A stretch of 64,000 nucleotides of DNA, taken from NCBI RefSeq assembly GCF_947172395.1, contig NC_069095.1, forward strand, positions 13,081,321 through 13,145,320, written 5' to 3'. A program made the translations under genes and the position numbers. Of the stretch, positions 54,001 through 64,000 are shown in pieces. Below the pieces are notes generated by a model. That model had not been told where the DNA came from, did no database searches, and saw nothing but the letters and a program-made list of their open reading frames with translations. How positions within the stretch are numbered: the stretch's first letter is position 1; each line of letters opens with the position of its first letter. This DNA comes from Bicyclus anynana. Taxonomy: Eukaryota > Arthropoda > Insecta > Lepidoptera > Nymphalidae.

Positions 54001-57000
54001 GTAAGTGGTTTAGATCTATGTAATCACGTTCATCTATGGATATTTACAGGACATTAGACTTCCAAATGCAATATGTTCCTTCACCAATCTGGGTTAGTTT
54101 CACTACTTATAACTCAAAAATGGCTCAACGACGCTATATGAAATTCATAGGCCCGATATTGTCACGGATGCTTCGCTAAAAACTGTGAAGTTCGTTATTG
54201 TCATTGCAATTTTTTTATTTGCTTGATTTTTTCTGTTTTTCATTATAACGGAAATATAGTTTGAGTGGATAAGTTTAGTTGGAAGACGCCTATTCGCTCC
54301 TAATTCTATACACCGAGTTACATAGACGCCGGAAGGGTTATGTAGACGAGTGTACTTTTAATGATAACAACGTTGTTAACGATTACTAATGATCATTAAT
54401 AGCTAACACGAGGAGAGAGTGTAGATATTTATTTATATTTACGTTAACTAAATGATGTTGTTATTGTCTTAACTAAGCACCTCCACCTAATATTGTAATC
54501 AGTTCTTTTCGAGTATAGTATACTATAGTACTTTTATTTAAAAATAATATTATAAAGTATTATTAAAAAATAAATTAATAATAAATAGTCTCCGGGAAGG
54601 TTTTGAGGACCCAATAAATGAATTTTATTTATTTCTACTCTATATTATATTTTTCACTGAAAACTACTAATAATTTATTTATTTAACATACTAAAATATA
54701 ATTATAAAGGTATATACATATAATTATTAATTATGTTCTTAATATTAATTATTATTTACTAACACTTCTTCTTGTTGTTTCTCTTTTGGTACCACACACA
54801 TAATTTTTTTGATTTATTTAATTATTAGTATAATATCTTTAAATTATTAGTTTACTATATTTTTAAAATTTCTTTCTTTTTTTGTATTTGTTGTCTTTTG
54901 TTTATTATGTGTGTGTGTGTCGAAATAAAATATTTTTCTTTCTTTCTTTCTATTTCATCGTAATCGTAACGCTGCTGTTGTGTTTCTCCACTTCTGTACA
55001 CCCAAACATTACACCGCTAATTGATCACACGTTGTTTTTCAGCCACGTGAACAAAACGACGACATACGTGGCGCCGGAGGGCCTGTCGTGCGAGTCCCCG
55101 CCGGCCCCCCGCGACGTGGTGCTGGGGCGGGACCCCGAGCTGGGGTTCGGCTTCGTGGCCGGCTCCGAGCGGCCCGTGCTCGTGCGCTTCGTCACCGACA
55201 ACTCGCCCAGCGTCGGGAAAGTAAGTCCTTATTCTTTCATTGAACCCATGGATATCAATCTCAGACTAATTAGATAAAGACCTGCCTCGCAAGACATTAT
55301 TTTTCTATCAAAGCATATGATCAACGATCTATTGCGATTATAAACACTGTCTCTATAGAATCGATGTTTCATGGTTTACAATCGTGTCCGTCGGATAGAA
55401 ACCTCCGTAAAAATACCTTTTTGTGTAGTTAAATGGTGTAAAAAACGAACAAAAACTGCTAGTTTAGTATAAGATATGTATGAAATCTAAGCTCGTTTTC
55501 CTTAAAAAACGGCAGAAAATTTTGTTCGTGAATTTGGGTGCGATACTAGTCCATATGTATTTAGTCTGAGGTGTCAATAATCAATTAAACAAAATAAAAG
55601 TAAATATGTACCAGTGGCGAAAGATGGCATTTTGACGAGGACGGAAAAGGAAATTTCTGCCTGATACAAACTCCGGCTTTTCACAAATCCATACATGCCT
55701 ACTCGTATTCATAACAATTGTAGATTTGTAAAAGGTAACCCGGCGGGAATCGACCTGTATAGACTCTTCGCCGCTGAATTATCACATTAATATACCTAGT
55801 TCTAAGTGCCGATAGATGGGATCAAAAATGCTGGAATGGCGACCCCCCATCGGGAAACGCAGTGATAGTCAACCTCATACTAGGTGAATTAACGACGTAA
55901 AACGTTATGGTTACAGATGGCATAGGACTAATTATTGTGTATTCCTATGAACAGCACGATGGATGTCCATGATTGATTTAGACCGAACAGAATTTAGCAG
56001 CATTGCTGGTTCTAGTCTCAAGGCGACCATACGCCAATGTAAAACACCATAAGTTTATAGTACCCTACAGCACGGTTTGATGGACACAGATCGACGCTTT
56101 GTGAAACGTATTTTTTACATTACATGACCTGCGAAATGTTACTTTGTTTATGGTTGGTTGTTTCAATGGTTTACTCAATTGGTATGTTAATTATTATACT
56201 TTAAATAAAAGAATGGCAAGCCATTCCTCTCGTAAATTCTTAGAGAGTACCTTTAAGATTTAGCATAGTCGATAATTCTGAGTTTTCAATATGTATCCTT
56301 TTGAATTTCAGTTAGAACCAGGCGATCAGATCCTCTGCGTGAACGGCGAAGACGTGAGCACGGCTGCCCGGGAGCACGTGATATCCGCCGTGCGCGCGTG
56401 CTCGGAGAAAGTGACGCTGCGAGTCTGCCAGCCCGCCAGGAGCGGCAACCTGACGAGACGGTCGGCTTTCCTGTCGGCGGCCAAGCGAGCCAGGCTGCGG
56501 GCCAGACCCCCTAGGGTCAGATTCGCTGATTCTGTACAATTGAATGGGGCACCGATGTACCCTGTAAGTTAAAATATAATAAGAAACATAGGCTAACTAT
56601 TATCCTAACAACCATACAAATCGTGCCCACGTGGAATGGAAGTTTTGTTTTTTAAATTATAATACTTAAGTCGCATTATGGCAGGCGTCCACAGAGCCTC
56701 ATCGTATGCATCGGACGCATCGCATTAAAGGGATTTTAGTATTATTTTTATAAAAAGTCATATAGGTGCGTCCACTGATCCGCATCGAACGGATTTTTAC
56801 TAAAAAAATTAAAAAATTAAATTAACATTGAAAACCACAAGAACATGACCTGGCCTCTAGTTCCGTGTTCTGTAGTTTAACAGAGGTACAGTACAAGTAT
56901 TTACCTAACCTCAAATATCTACCCAAAAATGTCAATCAGATCTCCAGCTAAATCGACTACTACTTCCTCCCTCACCTTTTTACCATAAGTTTTCCAGACG

Positions 57001-60000
57001 TGCAGATTTCTGCAATGCCATGGTGTTTGTATAGTTGTAATTTCTTGGAAATGAAAAATGATTCCTTATCTAAATATCTTTTTTAATATTCCAGCCATCA
57101 GCCTTCTCCTTGGGAGACCTCTGCCTGCCGCCAATGGCCAACGTACTCAAAGTGTTCCTCGAGAACGGGCAGACCAAGTCGTTCAAGTACGACGCGACCA
57201 CCACCGTAGCGGACGTGGTCACCAGCCTGAAGGACAAGCTCTGCATCGCCGCCGAGGAACACTTTAGCCTGGTGGTGGAACATGTGAAGAGTTTGAGAAG
57301 GAACAAGCTCACTTTGTTAGATCCGAAAGAATCCTTAGCCAGGGTAAGAGATTTATTCGATTTCTTTACTGGAATATTTGCGTCTATCACCCGTTAATTA
57401 TTTTTTTTCTTTTGTAATATCCATATCTGCACACGTGGAGTGGTGGCAAGAATACTTTTTGCATTTCCGCGTTCCACAGTCTGGCTGCTTTGAGCAAAAA
57501 AAAGAGCTAGTCTTTCCTTCTTCAGTCAGTCGAGGCAATGAGCCGCAATGAAATAATTCGGAAATATCTTTTGGCACTGCGACTCCATGACCTAAGGGTC
57601 AAATATATAACTCTTGGTCAGACCATACATATGCCACTTACCGGTTTCAGCTTTATCTGCTGCGGCTCCTGGTCTTGGTTCTGTCATTGAATTCAACCTG
57701 ATTGGTTACATTTTCAGATCGCAGCTCGTCCAGGCTCCCACAAAATGCGGTGCCTGTTCCGCGTGGTCTTCATGCCCTCATCAGCGGCTGAACTTGCTCA
57801 ACGGGACCTCGCCGCGTTGGACTACCTCTACATGCAGTGCTGCAACGACGTGGCGCAGGACAGGTTCGCTCCGGAGCTGCAGCCCGATGTTGCGCTGCGC
57901 TTGGCAGCGTTGCATATACACCAGCACGCGTTGGCTCATAACCTGTCTCCTGCCAAGATTACTGTTAAATCTGTGGAGTAAGTTCTATGATATTTTATTA
58001 TGTATTCAATCACTTACAGACATATTCTTTCATCATATTTCTGTTCTAAATTTTTATTGATAAGAAGGTAAATTATAGGGGTAAACTACTCTCGAAATTT
58101 TTGGAACAAGACGTATTAGGCCCAATCTTAAGTCAAAAGTCATGACGAAGGAAATTACTTTGTTAAATCAAAACTAAGCATTGACTCGCAACCGTCAAGC
58201 TAATGCATTGATGTCAGATGATGTACTTATACCTGCAGTTTCGCCGGCAAGAAAGGATATACCTTCAGACCCTAATCGTGATGAGCGAATAAGTGAGTCA
58301 TGAAAAGTTACTTGAAGTTAATGTTTTATTTAAGTTATTTATATACATATTTCGTATTCCAGAAGGGAGTTTGGGTTCGAGCGGTTCGTGCCGAGCAGCC
58401 TGCTGGAGAGCATGAAGCGCAAGGAGCTGCGGCGGCTCGTGGCGCACTTCCTCAAGCTCAACGCGCAGATGACGGGCGGCCAGCGCCATCTCACGCAGCT
58501 GCAGGTCAGTTGTATGTCAGGAGACAGTTCCAGCGGTTCGTGCACTCAGCCTGCATGAAGCCTTCTATTCTCTAAGCCATGATATTCTCTTGCTGCCTTC
58601 TTCTCAGTAGAAAATACTTCAGAGCTAGTGACACAGACACTATTCACTGACAACTTGAATTTTCAAAGTTCTTGTATAGAAGCCTAAATGAAATTTACTT
58701 AATTATTCCTTTTTTTTCAGGCCAAGCTACACTACTTGGACATAGTAGGTGGCCTGCCGAGCTACGGCGCGAAGTGCTTCAGCAGCAGTCGACCTGAACG
58801 AGTTTTGTTGGTTTCTCCACGCTTTGGTCTTAGTCAAATCGTTGGCAGAAATAACTCCGTGGTGAGTTATGGTTAAACATATTAAATATCCAACTACAAA
58901 TCTCCGCAGGATACTCGTAAAGTTTTTGAAGTAAAACGTCTTTACGCACGTTTGACTTGAAAAGTAAGTTGGTCGTTAAGAAACCCATACACGGGACAAT
59001 TTGTCGTTTCGATCGATCGTTAAGGAAATCGTATTTATCTTTAGATTTCCGTACGTTACACACGAACGATTTGATCGTATGATTCTCAATTCTGTGCGGA
59101 GTGAACACGCACGAACGTGGGTGAGCGATGAAATCGGAACTACTTCGTATAAGCGCATTGGCGTAGCGAGAAGTAATCGCAATCGGGCGATGCGTGCTTA
59201 TATCTGAAATATTAAACAGGCATAGTGAAACAGTGTTTGCTTAAAGCAGTGTTTGCAGTAAACTGCCAGTAGATGGCGTTCTTAGAGAACTTTGAAACAA
59301 TCCCTTTTGTACACTTCAAGAACCTGTTGCGATGCTTGAGACTCGTAGATGGCGCTTTGTTGTATTTATCAACCCAACTTTAAAAAAGGACGAGGTTCTC
59401 AATTTGTCAGAATCTTTTATTTATTTATACTATTGTAAGAAGTTTTAATCAATTTAATCCGCAAACCTGAAAATGTATTTTTGTTTGTGTCTGGTTCTCA
59501 TGAACATAAGTAACTTTTTCGATTGAGGAGAAGATTACGAGTACACAATGTAACATTAGAAGGCAATAAGATCAAGAGGCATCAAAATTATTTGTTATCC
59601 TTATCTAGCCTCAGTCTATCGCGTCTCTGGACGAAGTGGAGGCAGTGCGAGTGAAGAGCGAGTGCTCGGGCAGCGCGGACGTCGCCATCTTCCTGCAGAG
59701 GGACCGCGTGCTGGCGCTGCTGATGGAGGAGCGGGATGCTACTGAGATGCCTCTCATTATAGCGGGGTGAGTGTGCATCATACTTCCAAGAGCCGATAGA
59801 CGTTGGAGTTCCAAGGTGCTATATTGGCGACTCCGCACCGAAAAGCGCAGTGTAAATTGATTCCACCAGGTGGATTGACAGAATTAAACGTGTCGCAGGA
59901 AGCCGCTGGTTGTTGGAGCATTGAGGGAGCACTTTCGTGTTAGGATACATGGGTGTAGTGAGGTGCGGGCAGAGGGGGGCAACTAATATTCAAAAATGAC

Positions 60001-63000
60001 ACTCATGAGGTCTTGATTATGCCATAATAGTTAAAGATTGTTTTCCAAAAAAATCCAATAGTAGTTTGAAGTCGTCAGTCGTCTTCAACATGTGATAATG
60101 ATGGTTACAGAGTCTAGTCAATATCAATAGATACAGCACTAGGTAGCCACTGCGTTTCCTCTTTGATCACCTTATGTAATGCTAGGAGAACTTTAAGTAG
60201 GTATTTGTGTATTCTTGTTATAAAGTTTAAATATAATATTTTTAATTTCAGATATTACAGGCTAGCTACTGGGCGAGAGTTGAACATTGAGCTCGAAAGG
60301 GAACCTATGACGGATGATATTGGTGAGTCATATTTTAAGAAATTCGTGATTATAACATTCGGCATGGTATGACCGACCGATAAACCCCGCTGAGATATTT
60401 TTTTTTTTGTACAATTTACAGTCTCATATTTAAAGATGGCAGTTTGGTGAAAACTATACGACAATAAACGACTTTATTTTCATGAATGTCAGTCTTATGC
60501 ACTAAACACGACATCCTACAAAATACGAGGAATATAAAAAAAAACATGAAAGTAAACCTATGCCTAAAGAATAAAATGCAAAATATGCGCTGTGTTGATC
60601 GAGCCCTCCCCCCAAGAGGACTTCAAACAGTTTACAGGGAGTGAATGAAGTCATGATTGTTTAACGAGAATCATCCGTAGTTCTATTATTCAATGTGTTT
60701 AAAATGACCATTATTTTTCCAGCCCCGCCTTACTTGTCCCAGCATAGCGTCGTACCCTCAAAATGGAGTTACTTGTACCACGACGATCCCATGGTTCTTG
60801 GAAAGAAGCACTTCGCTATCTTCAGTATGCCACCTCCATATCATTCCACGCCGGATCAGTCTAAATCTAGTATAGACACTAACATGAATACGAGTATAGC
60901 AAACCGAAACCACAGCAATAATTCCAGTCCTTTAGTTGGTTATGAAACTAAATCAGGCGTACTGGGCCATGATATTCATTTTGAAAAATGTAAAAGGAAT
61001 GAAGAATTTAGACTCTTCGATCCTAACGATGCTTGTTACTTAGACGATGGTATGGGCTTTGATCTACAAAGCGTATTATCCATGGAGTTGTTAGAAAACG
61101 CCAACAATCCCCGCTTAGTAGAAGCTAAGAACGAGGAAGTTTTAAGAAGAGTAGCAGAAATGCAAAAGCTAGTAGAGAATTCCGAACAGTATCTGACTGA
61201 AAATTGTGATGTTTATAATGATATTGGTTATAATGGTCTTTTAAGAGATGAATTAGTTGGTAAAGAGACTTGCGTAGATCATTTAGAAAGTGATACTGAA
61301 TCGATTAATAGTAGAATGTCGGCTGCAGATGATGCTCCAGGAATATTAAAACATAGTGATTCATTATTACTTTTGACAGAAACAATTAATCAAGGTTTGA
61401 GCGGATTAACTGCAGTTGAAACTGGTAAAGAGTACAATGAAACAGATCTTACAAAAAGGCAATCACAAGGACTTAGTGCAATACTTAATAACTGTGGTCT
61501 CACTGATGCTTTATTAGCTCTTAATAATGATGTAGTATATTCAGAAAGTGATAATGATTCTTCGTACACACCTACCAGTAGCCCTATACGCAAACATCAA
61601 AACAAAGCTTCTAATAAGGCAGTTAGAACTAGTTTTGGTTTACACAGTCCAGATGCTACTTTAGATGCTAAGGAATCGAATTTGAAGGAATACTTAAAAC
61701 AGTTAAGAGAGAAAAGTAATAGAGAAGAGAATGCCTCAGAATTTCCATTTTATTACCAGGAAAGTATAGTAGACAACGACGCCGAGCTTATAGATTTAAC
61801 ATTAATACCTCCACCGCAAACTCCTGATGAGTTAGACTGTTCAACACAAGTGCCTCAAATTCTACCCATGGTTCCACCGTCGTTTGCCGACGATCGGAAT
61901 ACTGAACAAGACAATATACCAAAAAGTAATGATCTAGAAGAGTTTATAGCTAATGTTACTATACAACCACCTACAGTTAAAGTCACGCCAGCAATAGAGC
62001 TTACTCCCGAAGAAATCATGTCTTATATCATTCCGCCGCCACCAGGGTCAAATTCATCAACATTAGATAGAGATGTAGCTAGTTACGTCAATCAAAACGA
62101 AATGTGTGAAACGAAAAATGAACAGAACTGTACTAATGATGTAAAACCATCAAATGGTGATGTCACAAGAGGAGTTCTTAGCGTAAGTGAAATTAGAAGT
62201 ATGTTTAATGCAAAAGGTTTAAGTGATGCTAGAAATAGTTTATTATTAAAAGACAAAAGCAAAACCCAAACAAAGTCGGACTCACCCAAATGTAAAAGAA
62301 AAAGTATAACAGGAGAAAAACAAGCAAATGGAGTTACACACATAATAGAATACCCGACAGTTGAGAGGAAAGGTATGTTTTCTTGTTGTAGTAAAGACAA
62401 AAATAAAAATGAGGATAGTAGTGAAAGCGAAGTTGAAAAAGTCGATGGTCATATTCAAAATTCAGATTCAATGCCCGACGTTTGTGAAATAAGACCCCCT
62501 CCTCGAAGAAAAAGTACCGAAATTCGAAAACCACCTGAACGTCCTCCGAAAACACCACCAACTCCAGCTCCCCGACCGAGGTCTAATTCATTTACTTGTC
62601 CAAATAATGAACTAAGTGCTGTCGAAATCACGACTAACCATTTCGGGACCATGAATAATAGGAAAATGAATTATAAAGTTGTATGTGAGTTGAACGAAGA
62701 TACGCATACACAAAGTACTAATTTACCCCCTCAGTTACCACCTCGGCCTGAAAGCAAGATTCTTTCACCCCCACCTCCATTATTATTACCGCCCAAAAAG
62801 CCACCACTGCCCCCCGTGCCGAGCATCGAAGTGTTACGCATGAAAAATTCCCAAAAACTGTCGCCAGTCCGCGCCACCGAAAGACTGGCAAGCATTGGTT
62901 CCCCACACTTTCAGAGAAACCTCAACACCTACAGAATTCTAGAAAACGAAAACAGATTAACCGAAGATGAATCCCAAAGCATAAGATCTACCCAAAACTA

Positions 63001-63484
63001 CAGTTCCATGACCTTACAGAACAGGCATGTCCGTTCAAATTCGGAGACTAAGAACACGATATTAAAAAATAAAGACATGTCCACAGCTTTATCGTTATGT
63101 TCTCCCCAGATGAACAGGCGTTTTAGCAACAGACCTGATATTCTAAATGGTGCGCCAGTGGGAGATCCGCGTATGTTTAGTCCGCCGCTATCTGACAGGA
63201 AACCACTTAGAAGGGATAGCACTAGTTCCACTGCAAAATCGCAGAACCACGTGAGGTTTAAAGATGATGTGATCGATGATATCCCCACTCCCCCGTCGCC
63301 ACCTACGGTGAAGTTTCCTGAGTTCCAAGCGGGCAACAACGGCCATGTGTCTATAGAGAATTTGCTGTGTAAGACGGAGGTTGCCGTGGACGGTTTGCTG
63401 CAAAGGCTGCACCAGGTCGCTCAGAAGTGTTCTCATCAACACGCGCACGGCGGCGGCGAGGATATCGACGAAGTTAAATTTCAG
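53866..63484 (+). CDS. FRMPD4: FRMPD4 (Preso)-type WW-PDZ-FERM scaffold protein, partial at both ends
   Basis: Ten exons: 53866-54000, 55043-55220, 56312-56563, 57095-57343, 57718-57977, 58363-58504, 58721-58861, 59609-59766, 60252-60322, 60723-63484. All borders are GT-AG and phases join, giving 1449 codons. Domains counted from the first full codon: WW 27-56, PDZ ~69-147 with the LGFGF binding loop, FERM ~204-512 (ubiquitin-like F1 starting NVLKVFLENGQTKSFKYDA; F2 with MRCLFR, YLYMQCCNDVAQ and ALRLAALH; F3 ending AGYYRL), then ~930 residues of low-complexity tail. Domain order and wording match vertebrate FRMPD4, a cytoplasmic, membrane-linked synaptic scaffold that binds PSD-95 and Homer; FRMPD1 and FRMPD3 share FERM and PDZ. 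Function in insects is inferred. The ATG and the 3' end are not identified. Introns carry MITE-1 and RTE scraps. Confidence 0.93.
54001..55042 (+). other. Intron splitting the WW domain
   Basis: 1042 bases, AT-rich, no ORF. A (TTTC)n run preceded by AATAAAATA at ~54925 resembles a retroelement 3' end. Confidence 0.7.
55043..55220 (+). CDS. FRMPD4: Exon: end of WW, first half of PDZ
   Basis: Acceptor GTTTTTCAG, donor GTAAGT. It encodes HVNKTTTYVAP, closing the WW; the second signature Trp of WW domains is Tyr here. Then comes VVLGRDPELGFGFVAGSE, the PDZ carboxylate-binding loop, and VLVRFVTDNSPSVGK. It ends in phase 0. Confidence 0.93.
55260..55570 (+). mobile_element. MITE-1, copy 3, inside an FRMPD4-like intron
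   Basis: CTCAGACTAATTA at the left, TTAGTCTGAG at the right; 311 bases, collinear with 43129..43440. Flanks ATATCAAT (55252-55259) and GTGTCAAT (55571-55578) are an 8-base duplication with two changes, so this is an older insertion. Sense orientation relative to the gene. Confidence 0.88.
55806..55905 (+). pseudogene. RTE LINE tail scrap in the intron
   Basis: The translation resembles SKMLEWRPPIGKRSDSQPHT, then INDVKR, a decayed form of the tail at 43995. Confidence 0.5.
56312..56563 (+). CDS. FRMPD4: Exon: second half of PDZ and linker
   Basis: Acceptor TTGAATTTCAG, donor GTAAGT. It encodes LEPGDQILCVNGEDVS, the PDZ core strand, and EHVISAVRACSEKVTLRV, the ligand-groove helix and last strand. 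A basic linker SAFLSAAKRARLRA follows, then VRFADSVQLNG. 84 codons, phase 0. Confidence 0.94.
56685..56800 (+). repeat. Relative of the long-TIR element at 1162, in intron
   Basis: AGGCGTCCACAGAGCC, GCATCGGACGCATCGCATTA and AAGTCATATAGGTGCGTCCA follow the order at 45232. Confidence 0.6.
57095..57343 (+). CDS. FRMPD4: Exon: FERM F1 (ubiquitin-like) lobe
   Basis: Acceptor ATATTCCAG, donor GTAAGA. It encodes MANVLKVFLENGQTKSFKYD, then TTVADVVTSLKDKLCIAAEE and HFSLVVEHVKS, the start of the FERM domain. 83 codons, phase 0. Confidence 0.95.
57718..57977 (+). CDS. FRMPD4: Exon: F1-F2 junction and F2 lobe
   Basis: Acceptor ACATTTTCAG, donor GTAAGT. It encodes ARPGSHKMRCLFRVVFMPSS, DLAALDYLYMQCCNDVAQDR and PDVALRLAALHIHQHAL, the acyl-CoA-binding-protein-like F2 helices. 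It ends two bases into a Glu codon. Confidence 0.95.
58363..58504 (+). CDS. FRMPD4: Exon: F2 lobe
   Basis: Acceptor GTATTCCAG, donor GTCAGT. It completes the Glu codon, then reads REFGFERFVPSSLLESMKRK and ELRRLVAHFLKLNAQM. It ends LTQLQ in phase 0. Confidence 0.94.
58721..58861 (+). CDS. FRMPD4: Exon: end of F2, start of F3 (PH-like)
   Basis: Acceptor TTTTTTTCAG, donor GTGAGT. It encodes AKLHYLDIVGGLPSYGAKCF, then RPERVLLVSPRFGLSQIVGR and NNSV. 47 codons, phase 0. Confidence 0.94.
59609..59766 (+). CDS. FRMPD4: Exon: F3 lobe
   Basis: Acceptor TTATCTAG, donor GTGAGT. It encodes PQSIASLDEVEAVRVKSE, then VAIFLQRDRVLALLMEERDA and LIIAG, the PTB/PH-like strands and the start of the last helix. 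It ends two bases into the Gly codon. Confidence 0.93.
59786..59900 (+). pseudogene. RTE LINE tail scrap in the intron
   Basis: ADRRWSSKVLYWRLRTEKRS, then IKRVAGSRW in another frame. Same family as 5733 and 43995. Confidence 0.6.
60252..60322 (+). CDS. FRMPD4: Short exon: end of F3
   Basis: Acceptor TAATTTCAG, donor GTGAGT. 71 bases. It completes Gly of AGYYRLATG, then reads RELNIELEREPMTDDI and leaves one G of the next Ala codon. Confidence 0.92.
60723..63484 (+). CDS. FRMPD4: Large exon: disordered, proline-rich C-terminal tail
   Basis: Acceptor TATTTTTCCAG, donor GTACCT after CAG, phase 0. 2762 bases encode residues 529-1449. It starts APPYLSQHSVVPSKWSYLYH, then is rich in Ser, Asp, Glu and Asn with several PPPP clusters: IIPPPPG, RPPPRRKSTEIRKPPERPPK (~1119), LPPQLPPRP (~1196) and PPPPLLLPPKKPPLPPVP (~1211). 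These are candidate SH3, WW or EVH1 ligands. Near the end IENLLCKTEVAVDGLLQRLH (~1406) looks helical. Vertebrate FRMPD4 also has a long non-globular tail. The exon is uninterrupted and purifying signals are visible only in short islands. Confidence 0.9.
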
Positions 63485-64000
63485 GTACCTGTTTATCAGT
63501 TTAAAAACAGAGTCTGTATTATTATTTTAGCAATATTTTAGTTTAAAGACTGACTCAGTATTTTTTTAGCCATATTTTAAATACGACTATCTCCCCACAA
63601 AATTCGTAAAGACTATTTGTATTAGTAACAACAGTCCTACGGGCGAAGATAGTGGAGTTCAATTTCTCCATCCTTACTCCAATAGGACTCGTTTAAATTC
63701 AGTAGGTACAGTTTTTTAAATCACATATCTAAGTATTGAAATTTGGTTTTTCAAACTTACTTTAAACACGTTTGTAATACTTTTATTTACATAGGAATCT
63801 GATTTTAATGATAATGACCAGAATTGTCAGCTTAACGTTTATTTACTTATTTATTTATTATCATCATAACTTAAAACTAGCCTTACAGGTATCACCTAAT
63901 TCGCTAGCTTAGTAATATATTATAAATCTAAAACTTAATTCTATTTACCTATATACATTACAATTAATATTACCTACTTAGTATAACAAATACACCACTC
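63485..64000 (+). other. Start of the next intron; no further exon supported
   Basis: It starts GTACCT. AT-rich, no ORF. Whether the gene ends beyond 64000 cannot be seen. Confidence 0.6.

Noticed and set aside
63795..63869. Possible short terminal exon (ESDFNDNDQNCQLN then stop) after TTTACATAG
   Set aside because: Phase fits, but the acceptor is weak, there is no poly(A) signal close by and no homology known to me.
1..64000. CRISPR array, operon, phage or plasmid features
   Set aside because: Spliced genes, SINEs and LINEs show nuclear eukaryotic DNA; the tandem repeats lack spacer structure.

Overview
The window looks like AT-rich nuclear DNA from an insect, most likely a moth or butterfly. 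The evidence is three tRNA-derived SINE families, Helitron-like elements ending in CTAG with A/T flanks, RTE- and CR1/Jockey-like LINE tails, many short inverted-repeat DNA elements, and an insect CYP3-clan P450. I cannot name the species. No bacterial operon, CRISPR array, rRNA gene or intact free-standing tRNA gene was recognised.

Only two protein-coding genes can be supported. (1) A complete, intronless, very GC-rich cytochrome P450 of the CYP6-like type lies on the minus strand at 8793..10316 (507 aa). (2) The 3' quarter is filled by a spliced plus-strand gene, 53866 to at least 63484. It encodes a FRMPD4 (Preso)-type scaffold protein with WW, PDZ and FERM (F1-F2-F3) domains followed by a long, proline-rich, probably disordered tail. 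Ten exons are placed, with consistent reading phase and GT-AG borders throughout. The start codon lies in an exon I cannot find, and the gene runs on past 63484.

Layout. 1-8.3 kb: repeats, including a 132/135-bp minisatellite, a long-TIR DNA element, a SINE nested in a 312-bp MITE, and a chimeric SINE. 8.6-10.5 kb: the P450. 10.9-53.8 kb: a gene desert built of SINE-A, SINE-B and SINE-C, Helitron-like HEL-1 and HEL-2, LINE 3' ends, foldback elements with near-perfect inverted arms, a ~275-bp satellite, and a 604-bp hAT-like element with a perfect 8-bp target duplication. 53.8-64 kb: the FRMPD4-like gene, with MITE and RTE debris in its introns.

Names used below are local labels. SINE-A = tRNA-like head with the box A-like TGGCGCAGTGG and a poly(A) tail. 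SINE-B = tRNA-like head GCCGTGATAGCCCAGTGG. SINE-C = head GGCCTGCCTCGTTGGT. HEL-1 and HEL-2 = short Helitron-like elements ending CTAG. MITE-1 = 312-bp element with TIR CTCAGACCAATTA and 8-bp target duplications. The two genes have no visible functional link. I found no convincing new multi-gene system; the unusual material is structural (foldbacks, nested and chimeric elements, satellites).
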